From Minisyncoccota bacterium (lineage in GTDB: Bacteria; Patescibacteriota; Minisyncoccia; UBA6257; HR35), in assembly GCA_028276315.1 (NCBI GenBank), contig JAPYWP010000002.1, positions 1-24,137 on the forward strand: a stretch of DNA of 24,137 nucleotides, given 5' to 3'. Below, in pieces: positions 1 through 9,614 of the stretch. The notes under the pieces were generated by a model, which made no database searches, was not told where the DNA came from, and saw only the letters and a list, made by a program, of their open reading frames with translations. A program made the translations under genes and the position numbers. Positions within the stretch are counted from its first letter, which is position 1. Each line of letters opens with the position of its first letter.

Positions 1-55
1 ACAAATTATTTAATGAACTATCTTCTTAAGAAAAGAAAATAAGATTTTTAAATTT

Positions 56-386
56 TTATCTTTTATTTCTCTTTAAAATTTTTACTACTCCTCTATTTGC
101 ATCAACTTCAACTAAATCACCATTTTTAAAAACATAAAAGCTTTTATTTTTCAGAAGCATTTTCTATGGTATAGATTTTCTTGTAACTGATAGAATGAAA
201 AATCGAATCAATTTCCACATTTAAACCTGTTTCTTCCAAAAATTTTTCAAAAGCGGAAGAAAGAATAACAAAACCGGGAGGTACTGGAATATCTATTTTT
301 ATCATTTCACCTAATGAGACTCCTTTACCTCCAGCAATTGAAACATCATTTTTGCCTAATTGATTAAGCCATAAAATTAATTTCAT
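56..386 (-). pseudogene. ppsA: Phosphoenolpyruvate synthase remnant (internal deletion, frameshift)
   Basis: Only the two ends of a PEP synthase / pyruvate phosphate dikinase-type gene remain. The first 80 residues (386 down to 144) match the N-terminal nucleotide-binding domain, with the motifs AGGKGVSLGEM and IPVPPGFV. Directly after, in another frame and running to a stop at 58-56, comes NGDLVEVDANRGVVKILKR, the usual last strand of the phosphohistidine swivelling domain. An intact enzyme has about 750-900 residues, so most of the ATP-grasp domain, the catalytic histidine and the PEP-binding barrel are gone. The enzyme would normally interconvert pyruvate and PEP. The N-terminal recognition is firm. 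The C-terminal match rests on one short conserved segment but is in the expected order and strand. Nothing suggests a functional product. Confidence 0.8.
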
Positions 387-464
387 ATTAATTTTCTTAT
401 TGGCCCCATATTTAAATCCTTACAAAATTATAAAACAAAATCCTTGGATGGTTAAATTAATTAG

Positions 465-1479
465 TTTCTCACAATTATACTTGGTTTAGCATTTCTTGAA
501 ATTTTTGATAAATTTTGCTATAATTGATTTAATAATAATGCTCGCTATAATTCATTTTCTTACAACTATATTTGGTTTGGCATTTTTTGAAATTATTACA
601 ATTATTGATAATGCTGTTGTTAATGCACATGTTTTAAAAACACTTCCTGAAAAATATAGAAAAATATTTTTAGTTTGGGGAATATTATTTGCAGTATTTA
701 TCGTAAGAGGACTTTTGCCGTTTATTATTGTCAAAATTGCTAATCCATCTTTAAACTTTGTTCAAGCTTTTACCGTAGCTTTTTCCTCTAATAAAGAAAT
801 TCTTGAATATGTTGAAAAATCTAAACCAGTACTTCTTCTTGATGGGGGTGTTTATCTTTTCTTAGTCTTTCTGGGCTGGTTATTTTTATAAGAAAAAAAT
901 TATGCTTTTATGGTTGAACATTTTATTCATCGTCAAGGATTTTGGTTTTATGCTGTTTCATCAATATTTTTAACTACTATAATTTATTTTGCAATTAAAA
1001 GAAATCCAATATTAGCTCTGGCAGCTTCTATTGGCGCAACAGCATTTTTTATTACTGATGGATTTAAAAAGAATGCTGAGGCTAAAGAGAAAGAACTTTT
1101 AGACCCACATTTAAGTGCTTGGAGTAAGATTCTTTATCTTGAAGTTTTAGATGCATCATTTTCATTAGATGGAGTAATTGGTGCCTTTGCTTTTACTATA
1201 TTTGTGCCGCTTATTTTAATAGGTAACGGCATAGGCGCTTTTGTAGTTAGAGAATTTACAATTAGAGGTGTTGATTTAATTTCCAAATATGCTTATCTTA
1301 AAAATGGCGCTATGTAATCAATTGGTATGTTAGGTGCTTTAATGATTTTAGAAAGTTTTGGCCAAGAACATCCTTTTTGGCTAGCACCCTTAAACACTTT
1401 TATTCTAATTTCAATTTTCCTCTATCTTTCTTATAGAGAAATTAAATATTATGAAAAACACTATAAAAATCATTCTTAG
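465..1479 (+). pseudogene. DUF475 / TerC-like integral membrane protein, broken by in-frame stops
   Basis: Three consecutive segments in one frame (496-888, 892-1314, 1318-1476) together make one DUF475-family (TerC superfamily) membrane protein. They are separated by TAA at 889-891 and TAA at 1315-1317 and end at TAG 1477-1479. Recognisable family segments are IIDNAVVNAHVLKTLPEKYR, RGLLPFIIVKIA, FFITDGFKKNAE, LYLEVLDASFSLDGVIGAFA and GNGIGAFVVREFT. The second stop sits where relatives usually have Tyr (KNGAM-stop-SIGMLG). No ATG start is evident: the frame opens with a TTG at 496, and an imperfect second copy of the first helix lies just upstream in another frame (465-503). TerC-type proteins are membrane proteins linked to metal-ion handling; DUF475 itself is uncharacterised. 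I call it a pseudogene, with sequencing error as an alternative that would need several independent mistakes. Confidence 0.82.
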
Positions 1480-1617
1480 ATGCCATTTTACAAAAATATT
1501 ATGGATAGATTGTATGGAAAATCAAAAAGTAAAACCAATGTAAATTTAATAGAAAAAAGATTGGCAGAATTAGATGAAAAATTATTGGTATGGGTTGAAG
1601 AAGATAATAAAAGTTAG
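1480..1617 (+). CDS. Small hypothetical ORF (45 aa) or tail of the DUF475 gene
   Basis: An ATG immediately after the TAG at 1477-1479 opens a 45-residue frame beginning MPFYKNIMDRLYG and ending at TAG 1615-1617. It is lysine- and acid-rich, with no membrane segment or motif that I recognise. It is in the same frame as the broken DUF475 gene, so it may be a C-terminal cytoplasmic tail of that protein cut off by a third stop. It has no clear ribosome binding site of its own. Independent expression is doubtful. Confidence 0.3.
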   Translation: MPFYKNIMDRLYGKSKSKTNVNLIEKRLAELDEKLLVWVEEDNKS

Positions 1618-1665
1618 AAAATATATATAAAATATATTAGAACCATTATTAACCGAGAGTATTTT

Positions 1666-4600
1666 TTATTCCAAACTTTCTAATCTTTGGAGTAATTTAC
1701 TAAATAACTTAGAAGGCCATTCATTATCTTCACTTTTTCGATCTTTCTTTAAAAACAAAACATTATTTTTTTCGTATTCTTCAATAGAAGGATAATCTTT
1801 CATACCTTTTATTAATTCACTATAGGGAGTTCCTGAAAGTATAAAAGACTCTAAAATGATATTTTTATCACCTAAGTGTTTTTCTATATGTTTAATCCCT
1901 TCTCCATCTACTGCAAACTGTATTTTTTCATCATTTAATCCTTTAGAGTGTTCTAAACCTTTTGGGTCAATAAAAACTATTGCTAACTTTTTATTATTTT
2001 TAAGCCACATTATAAAATCCGGCTTAAAACCAGACCACAAAAGTTGAAAACCAACACCAGAGTAAGGTAAATTTCTCAAAAGATATAATTCAAATTTTTT
2101 AGTAATCTCAGGTTGTTTTTCTAAATAATTTCTTAAACCCTTTACAAATAAATATTCATTTTCATTAAGACCTTCTGGGATTATCTTTTCTATTTTTTCA
2201 TTTTTAAGAAGAAGAGGTAAATACAGATGTTTATCAAAATAAACCCTTGGCAAAATTTCATTGCTATCTTCTTTTGTTATCTTTTCAAAATTTTTTATTA
2301 ATTCTTTGATCTTATTTATTAGCTCTTTTTCGCCTGTTCTTATTTTTATTTCATATTCTCTTTTGCCAGCAAATACAAAATTAGGATTTTTTTCTAAAGT
2401 TTGATAAGACAAATTTTTTGTTTCAAATCTTTTAGCATATTTTCTGTAAAATAACTCGATATATTTTTTCAAACCGATAACTGCTATCTCTTCAAGTTTT
2501 TTTATATCATTAAAATTACCAATATCTAAATTTCCCTTGATTTTATTAACCAAAGATCTAAATAAATCCCTTATGTTTTCTTTGTTAAATATAAGATTCC
2601 AATAATTTTTTACTATTTTAAACTCATAAATTTCGCTTAATATTCTCTCCCAGTTTAGTAAATCAATATAACTATCGTCAATTGCTTCATTTCTAAGAAC
2701 TGTTTCAATCTCTTTTTGCATTATTGCTCTATTTTGAGTAGATTCAAATGCTGAAATTTTCGGTGTTAAATCCAACTCAAAATTTATTGTTTCGTCATAT
2801 CCTAACCTTAGAACTTCTTCTTCAAATATTTTATCTTCTCTTTTTTGTAGAACGTAAAGATTTTTCCATTTATCTACATATTGAAAGGAAACAGGGATTT
2901 TGATTTCTTCAAAGTCAATATCTTCTTTTCTTATAATTTCGAGAAATTTATTTAAATAATCAGCTTTAACACTATAGATATTTACTGTTTCCAAATATTT
3001 TATAAAATCATTATCACCGCTTCTTTTAAGACTCATATTTTTACCTTTCAATCTTACGCCCCTTCCAAAAAGTTGTATAATTTGAGGCCCTTGTCCTTTC
3101 CCTATATTTAATAACCCTATAGAAGATATTCTCCAAGTATCCCAGCCTTCTATAAATTTTTTTGATCCTATGAGAATATTGATTGAAGAATCATAGTTTT
3201 TAATTTCATCAAATAAAGAACCAGAAATTACATCTTGTTCAACTGGTAAATTTCTTTTTTCTAATTTTTTTCTAAATCCTGAAATGTCACCAATATTTAT
3301 AACACCGAAATATTTATTTTCTCCAGATTTCAATCCAAGTTCTCCTGTAGCGTTTTTTATTTCGCAAATTCTTAATTTACCTCTGCCATGAAATACTCTG
3401 TCATAAACATCTTGAATAATTTCATGAAGATCCGAGCTTTTATTTTTTATATAATCAAAACGGTCATAAAAAATGTCTTTTCCGTCAACTTTTAAATAAG
3501 TTTTCCCTTCTAAAATAGATCTTATTTTTGTTTTAACCCATTCTTCATCTGATAAAAATTTATTTATAAATTCAACAATTTGTATAATATCAGAAAGTAA
3601 TTTTTCTTTGTTATTTCTTCCACCAACAACAGTAGTTCCTATAAAAATCCATAAAGGTTTTTCTATATTGTATTCTTTTGCTAAATAATGGTGATCATTG
3701 TAAACTAACAATTGCTGGTAAAATGATAATAAATTAGCAATAAATATTAGATCTCGATATTCTGATTCTGCAAGATTTGTTTTTGATTTTTTCAAATTCA
3801 AAATAAAAAAATCTTTGCCATACCCGTCTAAATAAAAATGTTTATAAGAATAATCAAAAATTATACTTTTAGAATACTCATTTAAAATTGCTTTATTATT
3901 TTCATCTAAAATCTGTCCAAAAGTAGCACTATATTCAAATACAAAGCCATCTTTACCAAGTTTTCTTCTAATTTTTGCCCATTTTTGATCTTCGGATTTT
4001 TTACCTTTATGACCTTCATCTACAAAAACAAGATTTTTTCCCTCAAATGTCTCTACAGGCAAAGTAATTCCTTTACCTCTTTTCTCTTCAACAAATTTAG
4101 TTATCTCTATTATCAATATTCTGTTTTCGCTGTTTATATTGTTGGATAAATTACTAGAATAAACTTCATATCCTATACCACTTTTTTCTAATTCTTCTGC
4201 ATGTTGTTTAGATAAAACTTCATTAGGGGTAATTAGAATAATATTGTCAGGTTTGAAAAGATTATATTTTAAAAATTGAAAATAGTTAATATGCATTATC
4301 AAAGTTTTACCAGATCCTGTAGCCATCCAAAAAGCTATCTTTTTTAGATCATCTTCAGTGAAATCTTCTATAATGTTAATGTTATTTTCTTTTTTGTATT
4401 CATCTAAAAATTCATTTATTTCTTTTAAGAGATTGGCTTTTTTATTTTTAATATAATCAAAAAAGATTTCAGTAAAAAGAACAGCTAAGTATTGAAAATA
4501 TTTTAATTTTATTAATCCTCTTCTATGACTTATTTTTCTAACATAATCGTTGATATTCTCATCGTATTTTAAAAGATCGTCCTCGGGTATTTTAACTTTT

Positions 4601-4755
4601 TCTAACGATTTAATAGCGTTAATAAAATAACTTCTACCCTCATAATCCACATCTTCTGAAACATCCCTTAACTTCTCTTGTAAATCTTTCATACTCTCAA
4701 CTCCTAAAAGATAAAGAAAATATTTGTTTAAAACTAAGTATTTTTCAATATTCAT
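1666..4755 (-). CDS. res: Type III restriction enzyme, Res (helicase-nuclease) subunit
   Basis: This is a 1029-residue restriction subunit of a type III R-M system, an ATP-dependent translocase that cuts DNA when two unmethylated sites are sensed. Superfamily 2 helicase motifs appear in order: Walker A MATGSGKT (about 144-151), VFVDEGH motif II (about 244-249), YSATFG motif III (about 275-280), FIEGWDTWR motif V (about 534-542) and QLFGRGVRLKG motif VI (about 561-571). Near the C terminus, KPDFIMWL (PD at about 912) followed by IVFIDPKG (D about 930, K about 932) fits the PD-(D/E)xK nuclease of Res proteins. All expected motifs are present and length is normal, so it looks intact. Its start overlaps the end of the GGCT-like gene by 11 nt, implying coupled translation. 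It is last in the mod - GGCT - res order. Its partner Mod is interrupted, so activity of the whole system is uncertain. Confidence 0.93.
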   Translation of the reverse strand: MNIEKYLVLNKYFLYLLGVESMKDLQEKLRDVSEDVDYEGRSYFINAIKSLEKVKIPEDDLLKYDENINDYVRKISHRRGLIKLKYFQYLAVLFTEIFFDYIKNKKANLLKEINEFLDEYKKENNINIIEDFTEDDLKKIAFWMATGSGKTLIMHINYFQFLKYNLFKPDNIILITPNEVLSKQHAEELEKSGIGYEVYSSNLSNNINSENRILIIEITKFVEEKRGKGITLPVETFEGKNLVFVDEGHKGKKSEDQKWAKIRRKLGKDGFVFEYSATFGQILDENNKAILNEYSKSIIFDYSYKHFYLDGYGKDFFILNLKKSKTNLAESEYRDLIFIANLLSFYQQLLVYNDHHYLAKEYNIEKPLWIFIGTTVVGGRNNKEKLLSDIIQIVEFINKFLSDEEWVKTKIRSILEGKTYLKVDGKDIFYDRFDYIKNKSSDLHEIIQDVYDRVFHGRGKLRICEIKNATGELGLKSGENKYFGVINIGDISGFRKKLEKRNLPVEQDVISGSLFDEIKNYDSSINILIGSKKFIEGWDTWRISSIGLLNIGKGQGPQIIQLFGRGVRLKGKNMSLKRSGDNDFIKYLETVNIYSVKADYLNKFLEIIRKEDIDFEEIKIPVSFQYVDKWKNLYVLQKREDKIFEEEVLRLGYDETINFELDLTPKISAFESTQNRAIMQKEIETVLRNEAIDDSYIDLLNWERILSEIYEFKIVKNYWNLIFNKENIRDLFRSLVNKIKGNLDIGNFNDIKKLEEIAVIGLKKYIELFYRKYAKRFETKNLSYQTLEKNPNFVFAGKREYEIKIRTGEKELINKIKELIKNFEKITKEDSNEILPRVYFDKHLYLPLLLKNEKIEKIIPEGLNENEYLFVKGLRNYLEKQPEITKKFELYLLRNLPYSGVGFQLLWSGFKPDFIMWLKNNKKLAIVFIDPKGLEHSKGLNDEKIQFAVDGEGIKHIEKHLGDKNIILESFILSGTPYSELIKGMKDYPSIEEYEKNNVLFLKKDRKSEDNEWPSKLFSKLLQRLESLE

Positions 4756-5191
4756 ATCTTTTTAATTTTTTATTAATATAATCTTCTGGTAAATTACATT
4801 CTTTTGCTCCCATAATAACAATATCGTGGTATTCTTTGCTTGGCATTCCAATTTCTTGTGGTTCTCTTAAATACACCCAAGCATTATATTCTAGGCCTTT
4901 ATCATCTTTCACGATCATGAGTTTTCTATTATAGACATATGGATAACCCTCGTATCTGTCTAAATTTTTAAGATCATCTTCGCTAATTTCCCATAAAGCT
5001 CCAAAAACTATGCTTCCTTCACATGGAATTATATTTCCTACAGCGCCTTTTCTATAACTAGAATAACCATCATATACAAAATCGTAATTTTCTATATAGC
5101 CTCTTTCTATAAATTTAGCATTTTCACACCTTTTTTTCATTTGCTCATGATTCATATTTGAACCATAAGCAAAATAATAAACAGTATTCAT
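4745..5191 (-). CDS. Gamma-glutamylcyclotransferase-like (AIG2/GGCT fold) protein
   Basis: This 148-residue protein starts with FAYGSNMNHEQM (residues 7-18), the glycine-rich substrate loop of the GGCT-like / AIG2-like family. It carries DRYEGYP, in which Glu81 corresponds to the family's catalytic acid. Both hallmarks are present and the length is typical, so it is probably an active cyclotransferase acting on a gamma-glutamyl-amine or similar small molecule; the substrate cannot be told from sequence. It lies between the end of mod (3 nt gap) and res (11 nt overlap), so it is transcribed and probably translated with the restriction genes. No role for this fold in type III R-M is established. 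It may be a passenger or an accessory factor. The family call is confident, the function in this context unknown. Confidence 0.85.
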   Translation of the reverse strand: MNTVYYFAYGSNMNHEQMKKRCENAKFIERGYIENYDFVYDGYSSYRKGAVGNIIPCEGSIVFGALWEISEDDLKNLDRYEGYPYVYNRKLMIVKDDKGLEYNAWVYLREPQEIGMPSKEYHDIVIMGAKECNLPEDYINKKLKRYEY

Positions 5192-5194
5192 TTT

Positions 5195-8100
5195 TTATAT
5201 ATTATTAATTAATTTTTTAAAATCTGGTTCTATATATCTTATTTCTAAATTTAAATCTCCTATTTTTGTTATTAAAATACTTTGACCATTTATGTATACT
5301 ATATTTGGATTCCAATCTTTAATTTCTTGAATAATAAATTCTTTGTCTTTTTTAAACTCCTCATCGCTCCAATTATATTCATATTCTCTCCAAACAATTG
5401 TGTAATTCTTATTTTCTTTTTCGCCTAAAATGAAAAGATAATCTTTACCTTCGCGTTTTCTTTTTTTGATCTTTTTTAGTTTTATCCCCAAAAGATAATT
5501 AAAAGTTTCTGGAATATCTACAACGACTTCTTAAGGTTCTCCTACTTCTGAAAGGTTAACTTTTAGTTTGTAAACAAACGGATTTTTTATTTCTTCAATA
5601 TTTAACAAATACGGGCTATCTTTTGTTTCAAAATCAAGGAAGTATTTAATAAGATATTCATCTTTAAATAACTCTTGCGCTCTTTGGTCTTCTTTAAGTT
5701 CAATGTTATCAAGAGTATCTTCATATTGTTCAAGATACTGGTATTTAAAGAAAACACCTATCCCATCTTTATCCTGCGGTTTCCCATCTTTCCAATTAAA
5801 AGAATAAGCAACTTTTTTGATTCTTGGAATAATTATAGCATCAAAATAATCTGCCATCTCTACAAGAATGAACTTTCTTTTACCACCATCTTTGTTTAAC
5901 TTCATAACTGCGTGTGCAGTCGTGCCAGAGCCAGCGAAAAAGTCAAGAATAAAACTATTTCTATTTGTTGAAATGTTTAATATTTTATGAATTAGGTAAA
6001 TTGGTTTAGCAAAAGTATATACCTTATCTTTGAACAAATTTCTTATTTCTTCTGAACTCCTGTCATAATTAATTTCTTTTTCTATCCACATATCTAAAGG
6101 TTTACTTAATTCACTTTCATGTAAATAATCTTTTCTAAAAACTCTCCATTTTCCATTTTTTGTTTGTTTAACTACTAATAAATGTTTATTTTCCTTTAAT
6201 TTTTCTTTCGACCATGTCCACCGTCCTTTACCTGTTTTTCCTATAGGGCGTATTTCAATATAATTTGGATCGTATTCCAACTTAATGTCTCCTGTTTGTG
6301 GATTATAAAAAATTGGATAATCTAAAGATTCAACATAATAATAGTCACTTCCAGAACCTCTATGTCTCAACTCTAATAATCTGTAATAACCTATATTGTC
6401 TTTATATTTATACTCTTTTCTTTTTTCTTCTGAAATACTCTCCCCTCTTATAACTTTTTGGTCTTTTTTAGAGAATACTAATAGATATTCAGAACTTTCT
6501 GCGATATTTAAAGAAGATTGTCTTCCACGGGGATTAGAAAAAATTTTAATAGTCGAAACTTCAATTAGCGAAATAGTTTTTAACAAGATATTTAAGTTAT
6601 TAACTTCATTATCATCAATACTCACAAAAATCACTCCATCATCACTCATCAACTCTCTTGCCAAACTCAATCTATTTTCCATCATTGAAAGCCATGAAGA
6701 ATGTTGATATCTGTCTCTATACAAAAATTCGTCACTTCCAGTATTATAAGGTGGGTCTATATAAATTGTTTTTATACTTCCTTTATATTTATTCAAAATT
6801 GTATTCAGTGCCTGCCAGTTTTCAGATTTTATAAGTAAACCATCAAGTAAGTCGTCTAAATCTGCCTTCTCAGTCAATTTTTCAAGAAGTTTTTCTTTAA
6901 ATTCTGAAGAAAAGTGTTTTGTATCAACAGGAAGTTTTGAGTTTTTTAGGTCTTCTTTCTTCTCCGGTATCTCAAATCCTAATTCTTCCCATTCTTTCTT
7001 TTGTTTTTCATTTTCCCAAATCTCATCATAAAATTCTTCTGGTATTCTATCTGTCGTTATTACATATTCTGTTTTAATAACAAACTTCTTTTTCTCCCAT
7101 AAACTCTTTTGAAAATCTTCAATTTGAGAAAGAAAATCAATGATTGCCTCGCCAATCTCTCTTACTACTTTTGCTTTTGTTATGTGTTTATCTAAAAATC
7201 TTTCTTTTTCAATTGTTTCAATATCTAAAACTTCCGATTTTATAAAATAGTCAAGTTGTTCTGAAAGGAATTTTTTAAGATTCTTGTGAATGAAGTAATC
7301 CCTTGTGTTTTTAGCTGTGAATCTGTTAAGATGATAATCCAATATAGAAATAGGGTTATCTTTAGAATCTTTTTTATATTCTTTTTGTAAAAGAAGTTTT
7401 ATATTATTGTTTTTAATGCCTTTTATTATTTGTTCTCGTATTATTTCATTTAAATTTTCTTGTTTAATTTTTTTACCTTTATTTTTTGTGTTTTCTTCAT
7501 CTTCTTCGTTTTTATCTTTATCATTGAACTTTTGTTTATACATTTTGATAATATCTTCTCCTTCAAACAGTTCTCTATATTGAAATCTAACAATTATTTC
7601 ACTATCTTTTTCCTCAATAGGATTTTCATAATCAAGTATGAAAAACCTTTGTTTTGTTGCTTTGTTTGAACCTAATTCCTCTTTTGCTGAAACTGTCCTA
7701 AAAACAATTTTGTAGTGTCCTACTTTAAAAGTATAATCTCTAAAAAGTAAACCTGTCTTAATATAATACTGATCAGCGTTTGCCCAATAAAGCTTTACTT
7801 CTTCCCCGTTATAAGGGATTGCATATTTATGTCCTTTAATTGAATATCTATATTGTGGCACAAAATCTCCTTCTTCATAATATCTTGAGAAAAAATTATA
7901 GAGGTCGTTAAAAACATTATCTTTTATTTCATCAATCGCTTCCATTTCTTCTTTTTGTGCTTTTAAGGTTATGAACTCTTTGCCTATGTTAGTGTTTTTA
8001 TATTCTTCCTTGAGGTCACCCGTAGGAGTGAAAACCTTATCGCCTAATGTTTGGATAATTTTTTCTTTTACATCTTCAAATCTTTTGTCTATGTTTTTCA

Positions 8101-8281
8101 ATCTTTCATCCTTGTGTTTAGTAAAAGCAGATTCTACTTTTTCTTTCAAATCTTCGTTAATAAACCTTTCAATTTGTTTTCTTTTATAATTTAAAATCCT
8201 ATAAATACCAAAATCTAAATCAGAGCTTTCGAATTGAAAAATTTTCTTTAAAAGTTCTTGAAATTTCTGTAAATTATTCAT
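5195..8281 (-). pseudogene. mod: Type III DNA methyltransferase Mod, interrupted by an in-frame TAA near the 3' end
   Basis: The main frame (8281 down to 5531) encodes 916 residues of a beta-class N6-adenine methyltransferase. The catalytic motif TIYIDPPYNTGSDEF lies at about 505-519, and the AdoMet-binding motif ILDFFAGSGTTAHAVM follows at about 778-793, the order expected for Mod. The frame stops at TAA 5533-5531 after VNLSEVGEP but continues in the same frame with EVVVDIPETFNYLLG and about 98 further residues to 5195. ETFNYLLG and the following charged strands are the usual C-terminal part of Mod proteins, so the stop removes about 110 residues. Mod methylates one strand at the recognition site and is required by Res. 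The methylase core is whole, so truncated activity is possible. Alternatives are a sequencing error or readthrough. The fragment at 5491-5195 should not be read as a separate gene. Confidence 0.85.
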
Positions 8282-8553
8282 AATAAATTTTTAATTTTTG
8301 CCTTTATTTATTAATTTTAACAAGGTTTTGGTTTTTTCGAAATTTTGGAGGGTTATATTGGAGGAATTATTATAAAAGGTGACAACTCAATGAGCTTTTC
8401 AAAATTAATTTTAGTATTCGTTTGCCTTTGGTTGTTTTAAAATATTTTTCCCGTCTTTGATCATCTACATTTGAGAGAAAATATTCACAAAAAAATCAAT
8501 TTAAAAGATCTTAGTAGAGTATATAGCCGTGAACCGTACTTCGCTGTAGTTTG
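8282..8553. other. Non-coding gap between mod and tRNA-Asn
   Basis: About 270 bases with no gene I can support. There are purine-rich patches resembling ribosome binding sites (GGAGG near 8347 and 8360, plus strand) and a 16-codon ATG frame near 8390, all too weak to call. No clear promoter for mod (reading leftward) is visible here. It may be debris left at the edge of the restriction island. Confidence 0.4.
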
Positions 8554-8625
8554 CTCCGGGGGCAGGATTCGAACCTGCGACATCCTGGTTAACAGCCAGG
8601 CGTTCTACCGCTGAACTACCCCGGA
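8554..8625 (-). tRNA. tRNA-Asn (anticodon GTT)
   Basis: Read on the minus strand, it folds as a full cloverleaf. The acceptor stem TCCGGGG pairs with CCCCGGA, the D arm carries AGTTCAGCGGT, the anticodon arm is CCTGG-CTGTTAA-CCAGG with anticodon GTT, and the T arm is GCAGG-TTCGAAT-CCTGC. The discriminator base is G, and CCA is not encoded. It stands alone, with its own promoter upstream at 8666-8695. Confidence 0.96.
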
Positions 8626-8665
8626 ATAATATTTAATATTTTTTATTTTTAATTACTACATTTAA

Positions 8666-8695
8666 ATTATAGCATAGAAAAATTAGAAAAATCAA
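8666..8695 (-). promoter_or_regulatory. Promoter of tRNA-Asn
   Basis: On the minus strand, TTGATT (8695-8690), an 18-nt spacer and an extended minus-10 TGCTATAAT (TATAAT at 8671-8666) precede the tRNA by about 40 nt. The minus-35 box overlaps the stop codon of the upstream DAHP synthase-family gene. Confidence 0.7.
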
Positions 8696-9612
8696 TCTCT
8701 GCCCTTTAGTTCCCTAAATTTTGAAAGCTCTTTGCATAAAATTTTTAATTCTTCAATGCTAATATGTTGTTCTGTATCTGTTTCTGAATTTCCTGCTTCA
8801 ATTAAAATACCATCATACAAATAATTTTTATTATCAATTTTTATTTTCATTGCTTTGATTGTTGCTGGTAAAATTTTTTCTCTCATTTTAGGTCCATGGG
8901 AATGTGAGGGATCAAAAAATAACAAACAACCTGTATGTTGTTTAACTCTCATTGCTAAATTGTGGACTGGATAATTTCTATATCCTCTTTTTTCTGCTAC
9001 ATCAACGCCTCTATGAATTAAAATAATTCTATCTTTACTTAAATTTGAATAATGAACTAACCCTTCCCATGTTTTTTCTGCAGTTGTTCTTTTTTTATAA
9101 TTTTTTGAGTTTGCTCTTTTTAAATAATCACCAAGCCATTTAGGATTTTTAATTCCTAGATACCAATTATTCCTTTTTATAAATTGAGACATAACAAAAA
9201 TTGGCCAACCAAGTTGATTTACTGCAGGATTCCACAAAAGCAATTTATTTTCAGGTATAACATTTTCATATAAATAAGGTTGTATTAATGGATCCATTAT
9301 TTCAGTTGCAATTAATAAGTTTGTTTCTTTATAAATTTTTTGAGCTATTTTGATGCTTTTGAACATTTTTATTTTTTTAAGATTTTTATTTTTCAAGAAA
9401 CTATCCAAATTTTTTATATAATCTTTAAAATCTATTCCCATCCCCTTACCATTTTTATAAAAATAGGTTCTTGATTTTAAACCAACAACTCTTGTTCCCC
9501 AAATACAATATTTACCATTTATTTTAATTTCAGCAATTTTATAAATGTCAATAATATTTTTCTGATTTAAGGAGCAAGGTCCTGCTATAATTTTTAATTC
9601 TCTATTTTCCAT
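8692..9612 (-). CDS. DAHP synthase / KDO8P synthase-family (class I aldolase) protein
   Basis: This is a 306-residue member of the DAHP synthetase I / KDSA family, TIM-barrel enzymes that condense phosphoenolpyruvate with a phosphosugar. Family signatures are IIAGPCSLNQKN at the start, GTRVVGLKSRT (about 39-49), ATEIMDP, a late FFDPSHSHGP metal-site segment, and ILIEAGNSETDTEQHIS near the end. The most likely product is 3-deoxy-7-phosphoheptulonate, the first step of the shikimate pathway. KDO8P synthesis or another sugar acid cannot be excluded. It begins 2 nt after pyrH ends, so the two are co-transcribed. It stops at TGA 8694-8692. No other aromatic pathway gene is in the window, so the pathway assignment rests on family alone. 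Confidence 0.78.
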   Translation of the reverse strand: MENRELKIIAGPCSLNQKNIIDIYKIAEIKINGKYCIWGTRVVGLKSRTYFYKNGKGMGIDFKDYIKNLDSFLKNKNLKKIKMFKSIKIAQKIYKETNLLIATEIMDPLIQPYLYENVIPENKLLLWNPAVNQLGWPIFVMSQFIKRNNWYLGIKNPKWLGDYLKRANSKNYKKRTTAEKTWEGLVHYSNLSKDRIILIHRGVDVAEKRGYRNYPVHNLAMRVKQHTGCLLFFDPSHSHGPKMREKILPATIKAMKIKIDNKNYLYDGILIEAGNSETDTEQHISIEELKILCKELSKFRELKGRD

Positions 9613-9614
9613 AT

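Noticed and set aside
496..1617. Reassignment of TAA or TAG as sense codons
   Set aside because: TAA and TAG end most other genes here cleanly, long housekeeping genes contain none internally, and the interrupted positions would need different amino acids.
5195..5491. A separate 98-residue hypothetical gene with a TTG start after mod
   Set aside because: It is in the mod frame directly after the TAA, and its upstream continuation reads EVVVDIPETFNYLLG, a normal Mod C-terminal segment, so it is the tail of mod.
7460..7669. Phe-rich plus-strand ORF opposite mod
   Set aside because: It is an antisense shadow of the Lys/Glu-rich mod coding region, with no start signal.
8282..8553. A tiny gene near 8390 behind GGAGG and GGTGAC
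   Set aside because: It would encode 16 residues with no promoter or homology signal; the purine patches alone are not enough.
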